DNA of 7,089 nucleotides from Pirellulaceae bacterium (lineage in GTDB: Bacteria > Planctomycetota > Planctomycetia > Pirellulales > Pirellulaceae). The stretch covers positions 1-7,089 of the forward strand of contig JADLDX010000607.1 of the NCBI GenBank assembly GCA_020846515.1. The letters run 5' to 3'. Position 1 is the stretch's first letter. Each line of letters begins with the position of its first letter. Both the position numbers and the translations under genes were made by a program. The notes beneath the pieces were generated by a model that was not told the origin of the DNA, made no database searches, and worked only from the letters and a program-made list of their open reading frames with translations. This document shows, one piece after another, positions 1 to 6,407 of the stretch.

Positions 1-217
1 AGCAACTGATGGATTCTCCTTCGCATATTTGAAAGAACTCGTTATCAGTTCAGTCATGAACTGGATGCAGAACGGCGACGCCATTTTCGCCAAGGTAATG
101 CTCCAGCAGTCGCAAGTCTTGCAGCGTCAAATGAAAACAGAAGCTGCAACTTACGACGAAAACACTCAAACCAGCTCGTCGCGAGTAAGCTGGCTAAAGC
201 AATTACTTTATCGGTAA
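1..217 (+). CDS. AAA family ATPase, C-terminal end (partial, 5' end outside window)
   Basis: The open frame enters from the left edge (first complete codon at base 2) and runs 71 residues to TAA at 215-217. It begins ATDGFSFAYLKELVISSVMNW, which resembles the small helical lid subdomain at the C-terminus of spastin/FtsH-like AAA ATPases, where the pattern 'GFSxAxLKEL' follows the sensor-2 region. The remainder is a Gln-rich helical tail (VMLQQSQVLQRQMKTE) of the kind that ends stand-alone planctomycete AAA ATPases. Walker A, Walker B and the arginine fingers would lie outside the window, so activity cannot be judged. The frame has no internal ATG that would make a better short gene; the ATG at base 29's frame is simply internal. 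The gene converges on the minus-strand pectate lyase-like gene. The family call is from recognition only, and the precise substrate is unknown. Confidence 0.75.
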   Translation, partial: ATDGFSFAYLKELVISSVMNWMQNGDAIFAKVMLQQSQVLQRQMKTEAATYDENTQTSSSRVSWLKQLLYR

Positions 218-251
218 AGTAATCGTCAGACCGAAGGTGAAGCATTTTAGA

Positions 252-321
252 AGCGGAACGGCGCAAGCCGTCCGGTATATCCCGGAAGTTATAGGAACCG
301 GAGGGCTTGCGCCCAACCGCT
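252..321. repeat. REPIN-like inverted pair of 25-bp REP-like repeats; possible bidirectional terminator
   Basis: Two 25-bp arms face each other, 252-276 and 297-321, matching at 21 of 25 positions when one is reverse-complemented, with a 20-bp spacer. Each arm holds its own small hairpin: read in the same orientation, the left arm has cggc-GCAA-gccg and the right arm gggc-GCAA-gccc, both with a GNRA-type tetraloop. The outer stem pair is C-G in one and G-C in the other, so pairing is kept by a compensatory change. The core 'ggcgcaagcc' resembles palindromic repeats I associate with planctomycete genomes. It sits between two convergent gene ends (stops at 217 and 380), so termination or mRNA 3'-end protection is possible, though there is no U-tract on either side. 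Confidence 0.75.
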
Positions 322-379
322 ACAAATGCCGGGTTTCACGAGCAAACATGCTTCACAGCGTTGGCAGGTCGGGGAGAGT

Positions 380-2656
380 TCAGGGTCGCGGATGACTCTT
401 CGGCATCTTGGGACGAGCAGCCAGTTGAGCCAAATAAACTTCCAGTGCCGTCACTCTCGAGCCAGGCATGCGAGCGTTATGGCTAGGGACATGCGGATTC
501 AAGTTATGGGCCAGTTCCCATGCATCGGGCAATCCATCGTGGTCACTGTCCGGCGGTGCGATTCCGGGCTGTAATTCTGGCCAGCCACCGACATCACTCT
601 GCGAGTCGATGATGCCCGGCAAGCCCGATCGACTGCCAGTGGCTGATGTTTGCCGAGCGCGCACGTCAGTCACCACGCGCTGATCCACCGCGTCCCAACC
701 TGCATGATTGGCCCCTACATCGGATAACACATTGTCCAGCAGATTAGCCACCGAGTCTGTGGTGACATGCGGCTCACAAAATGGTTCCGTAAGTTTCACT
801 GCCTCGACGAACTCTGCCGCCAGCACGACACCATCGCTCCAGTTATCGCCGTCTTCCGTGTAACGCCCTTCCATGCGATTGCCTGTCACAAAGTATTGCT
901 GACGATCATGTGCCTGGCCCACATCGGGTTTGAGCAAATGAAATACGCGAGTGGCTGGGCCGGGCAGGTAGAGATTGTTCACCAGATTAAGAGTCTTGAC
1001 GCCTCCATCGTTGGTACGATGCTGCCAATTGAAAACGACATTGTTTCGAATGTCCAATCGGCCAGCGAAGTTGCCGCCGCGAGTCAGTCCACCCGCCAGG
1101 CTCCAGTTTCTGCCCGCACAGTGGGCCAGCAAATTGTGATGAAAGCTGCCTACGTCACCAGAAATGCTGCCCGCAAATGAGTGCCCTTTGCCCGCTTCGT
1201 ACTTGCGATGATTAGCGATGTTTAACGCCTCAGCCACAATCGATCGCTGAAACGTGATGTTCTTGGCGCTGCGCGAACTGACGGCTTCATCGATGCTCCA
1301 AGAGATGGAGCAATGATCGAAGATCGCATGATCCGTACTGGCAAAACCGGTACCGTCCATGGTCTGCCCCGATTCGTCGCCGACCCGAATGCGCACATGA
1401 CGCATGATGACATCATGCGCTCCCATACAACCAAAGGTGTAACCGCGCACACAAATGCCGTCGCCGGGCGCCGTGTGGCCAGCGATGGTAATGTAAGGAT
1501 TGTGGATGATTAACTTGCTCTTCAACCGAATCGTACCACCCGTCTTGAAGATCACGGTTCTTGGCCCTTCAGCTTCCACCGCCGCGCGCAGGGAACCAGG
1601 CCCTGAATCTTCTAAATGGGTGACCTCAATAACGCGTCCACCACGACCGCCGATGGCAAAGCGACCATAGCCTTCGGCGGTGGGAAAGGCCAGTTCAGCA
1701 ATTTTAAAACGCCAGACCTGGCCTTGTATCGTGGAATCGCCATCGACAACATCCACGCGCCAATAATAGTCCTCCAAGCAATCGTCCGCAGTGAACGCGA
1801 ACTTCAGGTCAGAGGTCGTACCGAGTTGGCAAACATCGCCAGGCTGCGCGCGTGCCACTCGGGCTCGATCGGTAGCGGCATACACACGATAGTGCAGTTT
1901 GGCTGCGTCGCTGGTACGCGGCGGCTGCCAGGCAAGGATTGGTCGCGTCGCCACATGCTCATCGGCATGCGCTGGCGATGGTTTGCGAGCCTGACGACTG
2001 GCATCCGTCACATCCAGTTGTAAACCGTTCAAGATGGCAGACTGGTTTATGTCCAGCGGCCGGATGCGCACGATCGTTTCGCGATCAGCCACGGCTTCGA
2101 AAACCACATAACCAGTAGCCGCATCGTCGTCGTGAGTCACGCGACTAGTGGCATTTACCACTACCTCCGGCCCATTGCCAACCTGGATACCCACGCGATG
2201 CGGCGCGGAAACGGCTGCCGTGTGATTGTGCCACGTGAGTAAAGTATGTTTGCCCGGTGCCAGGCCTGAGAGTATCAGCTCGATGGTCTCGCCAGGCTGC
2301 TCTGTCGTTACGCCATCCGAAGCCAGCGTGGCACCTACATCGTATCCTGCTTTCCACCAATCGAACTTTAACCGTGAACCTTTGGTCACCGTGCGTAGTT
2401 CTACACCCAGGGCGTCGGCACTTACTTGCGCACTTTTGGTGGAACCGATTGGCCAGTTGATGGCATCAGGCGTCCGCACATCGCTACGGCCGTTATCGGG
2501 ATTAATATCGATCAGCGTCTGCGAAAAGGCGTTTTCATTGGGCAATCCAAACCACCAGCCGCACCACACCAGAACCGCCAAGAAACAGCGTCCAAGTCTC
2601 AAGCCGAGCGAGGTCCCGGCTTGATCGACACGAGTCTTCGATACGTGCTGTTTCAT
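380..2656 (-). CDS. Secreted pectate lyase-like (PL1-type) right-handed beta-helix protein
   Basis: This 758-residue protein probably binds or cleaves a polyuronate or related polysaccharide outside the cytoplasm. Residues 18-46 form a signal peptide (hydrophobic FLAVLVWCGWWFGL, then AFSQ). Residues ~47-218 are a beta-rich region resembling a carbohydrate-binding or malectin-like module. Residues ~225-320 look like a fibronectin type III or Ig-like domain ending YYWRVDVVDGDSTIQGQVWRF. The PL1-type helix starts at AEGYGRFAIGGRGGRVIEVT (327-346), continues through GSLRAAVEAEGPRTVIF and YITIAGHTAPGDGICVRG, then HHNLLAHCAGRNWSLAGG (506-523), and runs to about 645. A C-terminal DSDHDGLPDAWE (703-714) is a calcium-binding, thrombospondin type 3 or dockerin-like motif. 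The ATG at 2654-2656 has no clear Shine-Dalgarno; a TTG at residue 19 is less likely because it trims the signal peptide's basic region. It is the last gene after the DUF1559 and lipoprotein genes. Catalysis is inferred by family only. Confidence 0.88.
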   Translation of the reverse strand: MKQHVSKTRVDQAGTSLGLRLGRCFLAVLVWCGWWFGLPNENAFSQTLIDINPDNGRSDVRTPDAINWPIGSTKSAQVSADALGVELRTVTKGSRLKFDWWKAGYDVGATLASDGVTTEQPGETIELILSGLAPGKHTLLTWHNHTAAVSAPHRVGIQVGNGPEVVVNATSRVTHDDDAATGYVVFEAVADRETIVRIRPLDINQSAILNGLQLDVTDASRQARKPSPAHADEHVATRPILAWQPPRTSDAAKLHYRVYAATDRARVARAQPGDVCQLGTTSDLKFAFTADDCLEDYYWRVDVVDGDSTIQGQVWRFKIAELAFPTAEGYGRFAIGGRGGRVIEVTHLEDSGPGSLRAAVEAEGPRTVIFKTGGTIRLKSKLIIHNPYITIAGHTAPGDGICVRGYTFGCMGAHDVIMRHVRIRVGDESGQTMDGTGFASTDHAIFDHCSISWSIDEAVSSRSAKNITFQRSIVAEALNIANHRKYEAGKGHSFAGSISGDVGSFHHNLLAHCAGRNWSLAGGLTRGGNFAGRLDIRNNVVFNWQHRTNDGGVKTLNLVNNLYLPGPATRVFHLLKPDVGQAHDRQQYFVTGNRMEGRYTEDGDNWSDGVVLAAEFVEAVKLTEPFCEPHVTTDSVANLLDNVLSDVGANHAGWDAVDQRVVTDVRARQTSATGSRSGLPGIIDSQSDVGGWPELQPGIAPPDSDHDGLPDAWELAHNLNPHVPSHNARMPGSRVTALEVYLAQLAARPKMPKSHPRP

Positions 2657-2692
2657 GGTGTAACAACTGGCATTTGCGCCGGCGAGCGTTCA

Positions 2693-2718
2693 CCGGTCAG
2701 GCAGTTCGCTTTGACCGG
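2693..2718 (-). other. Intergenic hairpin between lipoprotein and pectate lyase-like genes
   Basis: The perfect 7-bp arms ccggtca (2693-2699) and tgaccgg (2712-2718) enclose a 12-nt loop. The structure starts just 2 bases past the lipoprotein stop codon in the 64-bp gap before the pectate lyase-like ATG. There is no U-tract, so it is more like an mRNA-stabilising or attenuating structure than a full terminator. It may also be chance; the stem is short. Confidence 0.3.
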
Positions 2719-2720
2719 AA

Positions 2721-3131
2721 TCATTTCGACACCACGATATTCAAATCGGTTTTGCCTTCTAGGACGGTAAACTCGATACCTGACGTTTCAAACTTGGTGA
2801 ACTTGCCCGCTACCGAGGGTTTCTTGCCGGCCGCAAGTTCAGCGTCACCCAAAGCAACCGGCATAATGATCGCACGATACGAACCAGGTAGCGCTCCATC
2901 GCCTGGATCTGCACCGCCTAGTTTGAACGTGCCATCGGCTTCAATGTTCGCCTGCAACGAAACCAATTTGCCGTCGACCTCGCCTTCGGCAATCACTGTT
3001 CCGCCTTCCACTGGCGTACCGTCAGCGTACTTGGCGGTCCCAAGCACTGGATAGCGGCCGGAGTTGCAGCCGCTGATGCTGGCCAGTGCGATGAGCACAA
3101 AAAGAATCTTGGTGATGTTAACTTTTGTCAT
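2721..3131 (-). CDS. Small secreted lipoprotein of the planctomycete DUF1559-associated type
   Basis: This 136-residue protein has a short basic N-terminus, a hydrophobic stretch (ILFVLIALAS) and a lipobox ISGC with Cys22 as the lipidation site, followed by NSG. It should therefore be anchored to a membrane on the periplasmic side. The mature part (about residues 28-136) reads as a small beta-sandwich: a GTAKYADGTPVEGGTVIAEG strand pair, ADGTFKLGG, then LPGSYRAIIMP and a final strand FTVLEGKTDLNIVV. That order matches the carboxypeptidase-regulatory-like or transthyretin-like domain common in planctomycete lipoproteins. The start is well supported: GGAGGT at 3138-3143 (complement) lies 6 nt before ATG. 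It begins 37 bp after the DUF1559 stop, so the two are probably co-transcribed. No enzymatic residues are apparent; a structural or binding role is inferred. Confidence 0.85.
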   Translation of the reverse strand: MTKVNITKILFVLIALASISGCNSGRYPVLGTAKYADGTPVEGGTVIAEGEVDGKLVSLQANIEADGTFKLGGADPGDGALPGSYRAIIMPVALGDAELAAGKKPSVAGKFTKFETSGIEFTVLEGKTDLNIVVSK

Positions 3132-3168
3132 GATGCGACCTCCAACAATCGCCCGCAGCTATTGGCAG

Positions 3169-4068
3169 TTACTCGATAGTTACCACATTGCCGTCATTGG
3201 CAGCCGTCAGGAAACCAAGTTGAGTGCCAGGGATGCTGGTCGAGATAGCCTGCACGCTGCCATCGGCGAAGGCGAATTGGCAAACGCCTGTGTGCCAACT
3301 ACCGAATTGCGTATTGGGAGCGGTTAAATTGCTATTGGCCAGAGGCCACGTTGCGCCGCCACGGCGATAGTAGGTTTGTTGTTCCGAACCGCTGAAGATC
3401 ACGCCATCTTGAATCGGATCGTTCACTCTGTTTAGCTGGATGTGCTTTTCGCCTAGCATGATCGTATTGCTGGTCCCATCGGTAATTTCGGACATCCGGG
3501 TCCGCTCTCGCATATGGTTCGAGTTGACCAATCGAAACACGCCGTTGGTTGGGGCGGCTGAAATATTGCCAGTGCAGGCGGCATAATCGGAAGGCATACC
3601 CAAAACAGTGCTGCCCGTAGTGATGGGGCTGAGCGATGGCGTACCGCGCCGACTGGGACAGAAGAACGTCGTGATTTGTGATTGCCGAGCCGCCACCATT
3701 ACCGGATCAGTGGCGGTATGGTTGTTGAATCCGTCGGTTTGGCTAACGCCAGAAATTGCGGTTTTGTAGATATTGAAGAGGTTGCCCTGTTCCATGAACG
3801 GCATCAACTGGATGCTCCATGTGTGTCGATTCTGACCGCCACCGGAACGAAGATAGGGAAAGACTTTGTAGGTGTCGTGATGCATGTGCATGGCCAGTCC
3901 CAATTGCTTGAGATTGTTTTGGCATTGCATGCGTCGAGCTGCTTCGCGCGCCGCTTGTACTGCGGGCAGCAGCAGTCCAACCAAAATGCCAATAATGGCA
4001 ATCACTACTAACAGTTCAACCAACGTGAATGCTTTTGTACGTCGACTAACAGACGAAAAATTCAACAT
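3169..4068 (-). CDS. DUF1559 domain protein with type IV pilin-like N-terminus
   Basis: This 299-residue pseudopilin-like protein is from a family greatly expanded in planctomycetes. Residues 14-36 (FTLVELLVVIAIIGILVGLL) are the prepilin-type N-methylation and membrane helix, with the +5 glutamate at residue 18. Then comes LPAVQAAREAARRMQCQNNL, the usual entry to DUF1559 (SBP_bac_10). Further family marks are FFCPSRRG, SDYAACTG, EITDGTSNTIMLGEKH and the C-terminal FGSWHTGVCQFAFADGSVQA. Residue -1 of the peptidase site is Ala13 rather than the usual Gly. I start at the ATG at 4066-4068, preceded by TAGGG about 8 nt upstream. The in-frame TTG at 4114-4116 would add a hydrophobic 16-residue extension before the basic pilin leader, which is unlikely. 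It heads the unit with the lipoprotein and pectate lyase-like genes. Its molecular role is not established for the family. Confidence 0.92.
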   Translation of the reverse strand: MLNFSSVSRRTKAFTLVELLVVIAIIGILVGLLLPAVQAAREAARRMQCQNNLKQLGLAMHMHHDTYKVFPYLRSGGGQNRHTWSIQLMPFMEQGNLFNIYKTAISGVSQTDGFNNHTATDPVMVAARQSQITTFFCPSRRGTPSLSPITTGSTVLGMPSDYAACTGNISAAPTNGVFRLVNSNHMRERTRMSEITDGTSNTIMLGEKHIQLNRVNDPIQDGVIFSGSEQQTYYRRGGATWPLANSNLTAPNTQFGSWHTGVCQFAFADGSVQAISTSIPGTQLGFLTAANDGNVVTIE

Positions 4069-4143
4069 AGCGGGCCCTACAAAAAAGAATAAAAGAAAAG
4101 TGCGATCAGGCGGCAACTCAAGGTACCGACGGTTATATGTGGT
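4069..4143 (-). promoter_or_regulatory. AT-rich leader upstream of the DUF1559 gene; possible promoter
   Basis: The 75 bp between the beta-helix remnant stop and the DUF1559 ATG are AT-rich, with a T-rich run on the coding strand about 13-35 nt before the ATG. On the minus strand, TATAAC (near 4130-4135) could be a -10 element, but I see no convincing -35 at the right distance. The placement suits a promoter for the three-gene unit; the sequence alone does not prove one. Confidence 0.3.
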
Positions 4144-4611
4144 TTACGAAAGAACAGATAATGGCGAAAATTTATCTGAGGCTCCAAAGACTTTGAGGCA
4201 GTGCAGGTGCCGGCATTGACCATCCCATGGAATGGCGCGGATTGGGCTAGTGTGATTAACACCTGTGAGGTTCAGACTGAGACGCGTGCCAGCGACGACA
4301 CCCGACGAACGATAGGGAGTTGTGGCGGTACCCAGTTTCTTCTTTGAGATCTGGAGGGTCTTGGTGAAGACATATTCGCAGGGCAATAACCAGATGGCAC
4401 ACCCGCTTTGGATTCCCTCTAAGGCCAAGTCGAATGATTTGAGAGGCCTACCTTTGGTGCCAACGTTCAGGTCATCGCCACCAGGAGCGACGCATACGTC
4501 GGCGTCCATCAGGGTAGGGGCCTCTGGTGCAATGGACTCGGCTGGAATCAAGCTGACTTGATCCAGCAGAACCAGGCTTACGCACAAGACAACTCGGAAG
4601 AGAACAGGCAT
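4144..4611 (-). pseudogene. Truncated right-handed beta-helix (DUF1565-like) secreted protein remnant
   Basis: The frame from ATG 4609-4611 to TAA at 4144-4146 gives 155 residues. It opens with a signal peptide (MPVLFRVVLCVSLVLL, then LIPAES). It then shows DADVCVAPGGDDLNVGTKGR, matching the 'YVSPxGNDxNPGTxxxPxxTL' opening of right-handed parallel beta-helix proteins, followed by IWLLPCEYVFTKTLQISKKK and GTATTPYRSSG, the next family blocks. Full members usually run to several hundred residues of beta-helix; here similarity fades after about residue 105 and the frame soon ends. I read it as an N-terminal fragment left by deletion. An alternative start is a TTG at 4645-4647 with GAGG upstream. 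It precedes the DUF1559 gene on the same strand. It could still be expressed as a short secreted protein, but the missing helix argues against function. Confidence 0.6.
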
Positions 4612-4667
4612 CAGTCTGTCCGTCGATTTGAGGGGCTGGATGACCAAGCGAACGCAACCTCAGATAA
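4172..4667. repeat. 10-bp inverted repeat flanking the beta-helix remnant
   Basis: The sequence ttatctgagg at 4172-4181 and its exact reverse complement cctcagataa at 4658-4667 bracket the truncated gene. No similarity extends beyond the 10 bp, and no target duplication is seen. A 10-bp inverted match in about 500 bp can easily arise by chance. Confidence 0.2.
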
Positions 4668-4817
4668 TACGTTGGCTTTTTTTCAGAATCCCCCTGGATT
4701 TCGACTGCTTCTACCGGAAATCTAAGTTCCTTGGAAAAAATGGGGCCTGCGTCCTATCGGAAGTTCAAGCCGAAAATGACCGGCGACGCTGATCGGCACG
4801 CGTTGTATTCCCAATCC

Positions 4818-4915
4818 TTTCGCGCGGCATGATGTCTGGCGTTCCGACCACTCCGTTAACGCGGTTGCCTTTCCCGAATGTCTGTTCCAAAATCGGGTAC
4901 CAACCGACAGCGCTG
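4818..4915. repeat. Direct repeat, copy A (98 bp)
   Basis: It starts tttcgcgcggcat and ends accgacagcgctg. It aligns without gaps to copy B at 5107-5204, with 80 of 98 bases identical by my count. Mismatches are scattered and both substitution types occur, so the duplication is old or the two copies came separately from a genome-wide family. Confidence 0.85.
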
Positions 4916-5106
4916 ACGCTTGAATGGAACAGAAGGGCAAGAAGTTCTTGAACAGAAGCTTGCGAAGGAATGACAGCTCGGTTTTGAACGACTGGTCACA
5001 AGATGCGCGATGGTCCAGCTTGTAGACTTCTGACCTTTCAGAATTGCTGTTTCAGAACTGGACGTCCAGCGACTCTCAGAAAGGTTGGCACCGCCGGGCC
5101 GGAATC

Positions 5107-5204
5107 TTTCGCGCGGCATGTTGCCTGGCGTTCCGACCACACCGTTCGCGCGGCTGTCCTTCACGGACTTCTGTTCCAAACTTGAGTGCCAACCGACCGC
5201 GTTG
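5107..5204. repeat. Direct repeat, copy B (98 bp)
   Basis: This is the second copy, 289 bp after copy A in the same orientation and the same length. The shared cores are tttcgcgcggcat, ctggcgttccgaccac, tctgttcc and ccaaccgac. It ends 12 bp before the GC-rich hairpin at 5217-5246. The frame conserved on the minus strand (WSERQ-TCRAK) is interrupted by a stop in copy B, so coding function is doubtful. Confidence 0.85.
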
Positions 5205-5216
5205 GAAACAGCAGTG

Positions 5217-5246
5217 ACTCGCGGGCGCTATCTAACGCCCGCGAGT
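5217..5246 (-). terminator. GC-rich hairpin, likely terminator of the repeat-protein gene
   Basis: Perfect 11-bp arms actcgcgggcg (5217-5227) and cgcccgcgagt (5236-5246) enclose an 8-nt loop. It lies 58 bp past the stop codon of the 5305-6258 gene. No U-run follows on either strand, so it is not a canonical intrinsic terminator, but its stability and place fit an RNA 3' end or processing barrier. Confidence 0.6.
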
Positions 5247-5304
5247 TCGTGGTCCGAATAATGGGGTCCACCTTGAACGCCCGACGGCTGTAGTTGATTA
5301 AGGG

Positions 5305-6258
5305 TTAGCGCAATACTTCGAATTCCTTGAACTCTCGCTTGATGCCGCCGAAGATGCCCAGGTTGGTCAAGGTATCGACCCCAGCACCACCTTCGAAGAC
5401 AGCGTCCTCAGCCGCAGCGACTCGCGTGGCCACCAATTGATCGTTGCCTGCATCCAGACTGACAATGATCGACTTGCCGCTGTTAGCATCCGTCATTCGC
5501 ACGATGTCGTTGCCGTCACCCGTAAAGATTCCCAGATCTTCGACCGTATTCACGCGAGTCAGCGCGACGACATCCGCTCCAATAGCGCTGTTGGCATCGG
5601 TGTTAATGCTCAACGCAAACAGATCCACATCGGTCATCGTCACGCGATCCGAGCCACCTTTCGTTTCAATCGCAGCTCCAAGCCCAGCACTAGAGCTACT
5701 GACCGCGATGATGTCATTGGCCTCATCTCCAACGATCGCCATGAATTTGTCAACCTGAACGCCGGTCAACTGAGCATTGAGAGCCCCGATACCGCCGTCG
5801 ATGTATAAGTCTTCGCGAACCGTTGTGCCGTTCAACTGAATCACATCGGAGCCAGCTTCGCCGTAGATAGTCGCATTGGCACCGATCACCATTGGGCCGG
5901 TGGCTGGATTGACAAAACGATCGTTGCCAGCGCCCAAGTCAACGAACAGATCGTTGGCTAGTTGGACCGAACGCATGGTAACCGTATCGTTCCCGGCTTC
6001 CATGCGAACTTCCATAGCGTTGAGTGCCGGACGTACGAAACGTACGCTAGGCAGACCATTGATCAGCGTTCCATTCTGACCACTAACCACCACATCCCCT
6101 GCTGCCGACTGGGCCACGACAATTTGGTTGTCCAGTGCGTCGCCCTCGATGCGCAGCAAGCTGCCCTCCAGAGCCACGGCCACATCGCCGGCCATGAGTT
6201 GACGCAATTCCAATGACTCTAGGCGTGGTCGACGAAAATTCTTCACTGCACGTTTCAT
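5305..6258 (-). CDS. Exported Gly/Asp-rich repeat (calcium-binding-like solenoid) protein
   Basis: This 317-residue protein begins MKRAVKNFRRPRLESLELRQ then LMAGD. That matches the 'LExLExRxLLAGD' motif found just inside the N-terminus of many large exported planctomycete proteins, thought to be a targeting signal. The rest is a repeat array. Acidic turns recur at EAGNDTV (87), GAGNDRF (109), GEAGSDVI (133), GDEANDII (177), KGGSDRV (200), GDGNDIV (247), DAGNDQL (269) and GGAGVDTL (290). Weaker ones lie near 155 and 226, giving a spacing of about 22 residues. The turns resemble RTX calcium-binding loops (GGxGxDxL) but are one per two beta-strands rather than every nine residues. GGGAG at 6267-6271 (complement), about 8 nt before ATG, supports the start. 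It stands alone, with a hairpin 3'. A cell-surface, calcium-stabilised structural or adhesive role is inferred. Confidence 0.8.
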   Translation of the reverse strand: MKRAVKNFRRPRLESLELRQLMAGDVAVALEGSLLRIEGDALDNQIVVAQSAAGDVVVSGQNGTLINGLPSVRFVRPALNAMEVRMEAGNDTVTMRSVQLANDLFVDLGAGNDRFVNPATGPMVIGANATIYGEAGSDVIQLNGTTVREDLYIDGGIGALNAQLTGVQVDKFMAIVGDEANDIIAVSSSSAGLGAAIETKGGSDRVTMTDVDLFALSINTDANSAIGADVVALTRVNTVEDLGIFTGDGNDIVRMTDANSGKSIIVSLDAGNDQLVATRVAAAEDAVFEGGAGVDTLTNLGIFGGIKREFKEFEVLR

Positions 6259-6407
6259 AACACTAACTCCCGCAATAGCTGGCGCTCAATCGAGGCACTT
6301 GAGTCCATAAGAAAAGGCTGCCGTGGCATGGCTCAGTGCACATGCTCGAAAAGAAAAGGTCACGCCAACCGCGCCAACCGCCAGTGTTTTTGAAAAAAAA
6401 TCAAAAA

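Larger units (their letters stand above)
4648..5216. other. Gene-poor, repeat-bearing stretch
   Basis: I see no convincing gene here. The open frames (for example 4722-4940, 4856-5179 and 5003-5185) lack family resemblance, ribosome sites and protein-like composition, and the longer ones run through the two copies of a 98-bp repeat. Similarity between the copies continues past the 98-bp core on the left side with small gaps (pieces such as ggcacc/ggcacg and gcgac), so the original unit was probably about 150 bp. Copies of 'ggaacagaag' and its complement also recur near 4881-4889, 4925-4935 and 5168-5178. The region may be relics of a dispersed repeat or of a lost gene. Confidence 0.5.

Noticed and set aside
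54..266. Minus-strand 70-residue frame at the left edge
   Set aside because: It is antisense to the AAA ATPase end and has an Arg/Ser-rich, non-protein-like composition.
767..1180. Plus-strand frames opposite the pectate lyase-like gene (also 1616-2023 and 2226-2624)
   Set aside because: They are shadows of the minus-strand gene, with no recognisable domains or ribosome sites.
3169..4116. TTG start at 4114-4116 for the DUF1559 gene
   Set aside because: It adds a hydrophobic extension before the basic prepilin leader. The ATG at 4066-4068 gives the normal leader.
4640..4760. Promoter with TATTAT -10 upstream of the beta-helix remnant (minus strand)
   Set aside because: No acceptable -35 at normal spacing, and the downstream gene is a remnant.
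4856..5179. Minus-strand 107-residue frame in the repeat region
   Set aside because: It is Arg/Ser-rich, has no family resemblance or ribosome site, and runs through parts of both diverged repeat copies.
5437..5808. Plus-strand 123-residue frame opposite the repeat protein
   Set aside because: It is antisense to a well-supported gene and its open state follows from the Asp/Gly/Val codon pattern of that gene.
6363..6382. Short tandem repeat (cgccaaccg twice)
   Set aside because: Only two 9-bp units; probably chance in a GC-rich stretch and not a CRISPR or iteron array.
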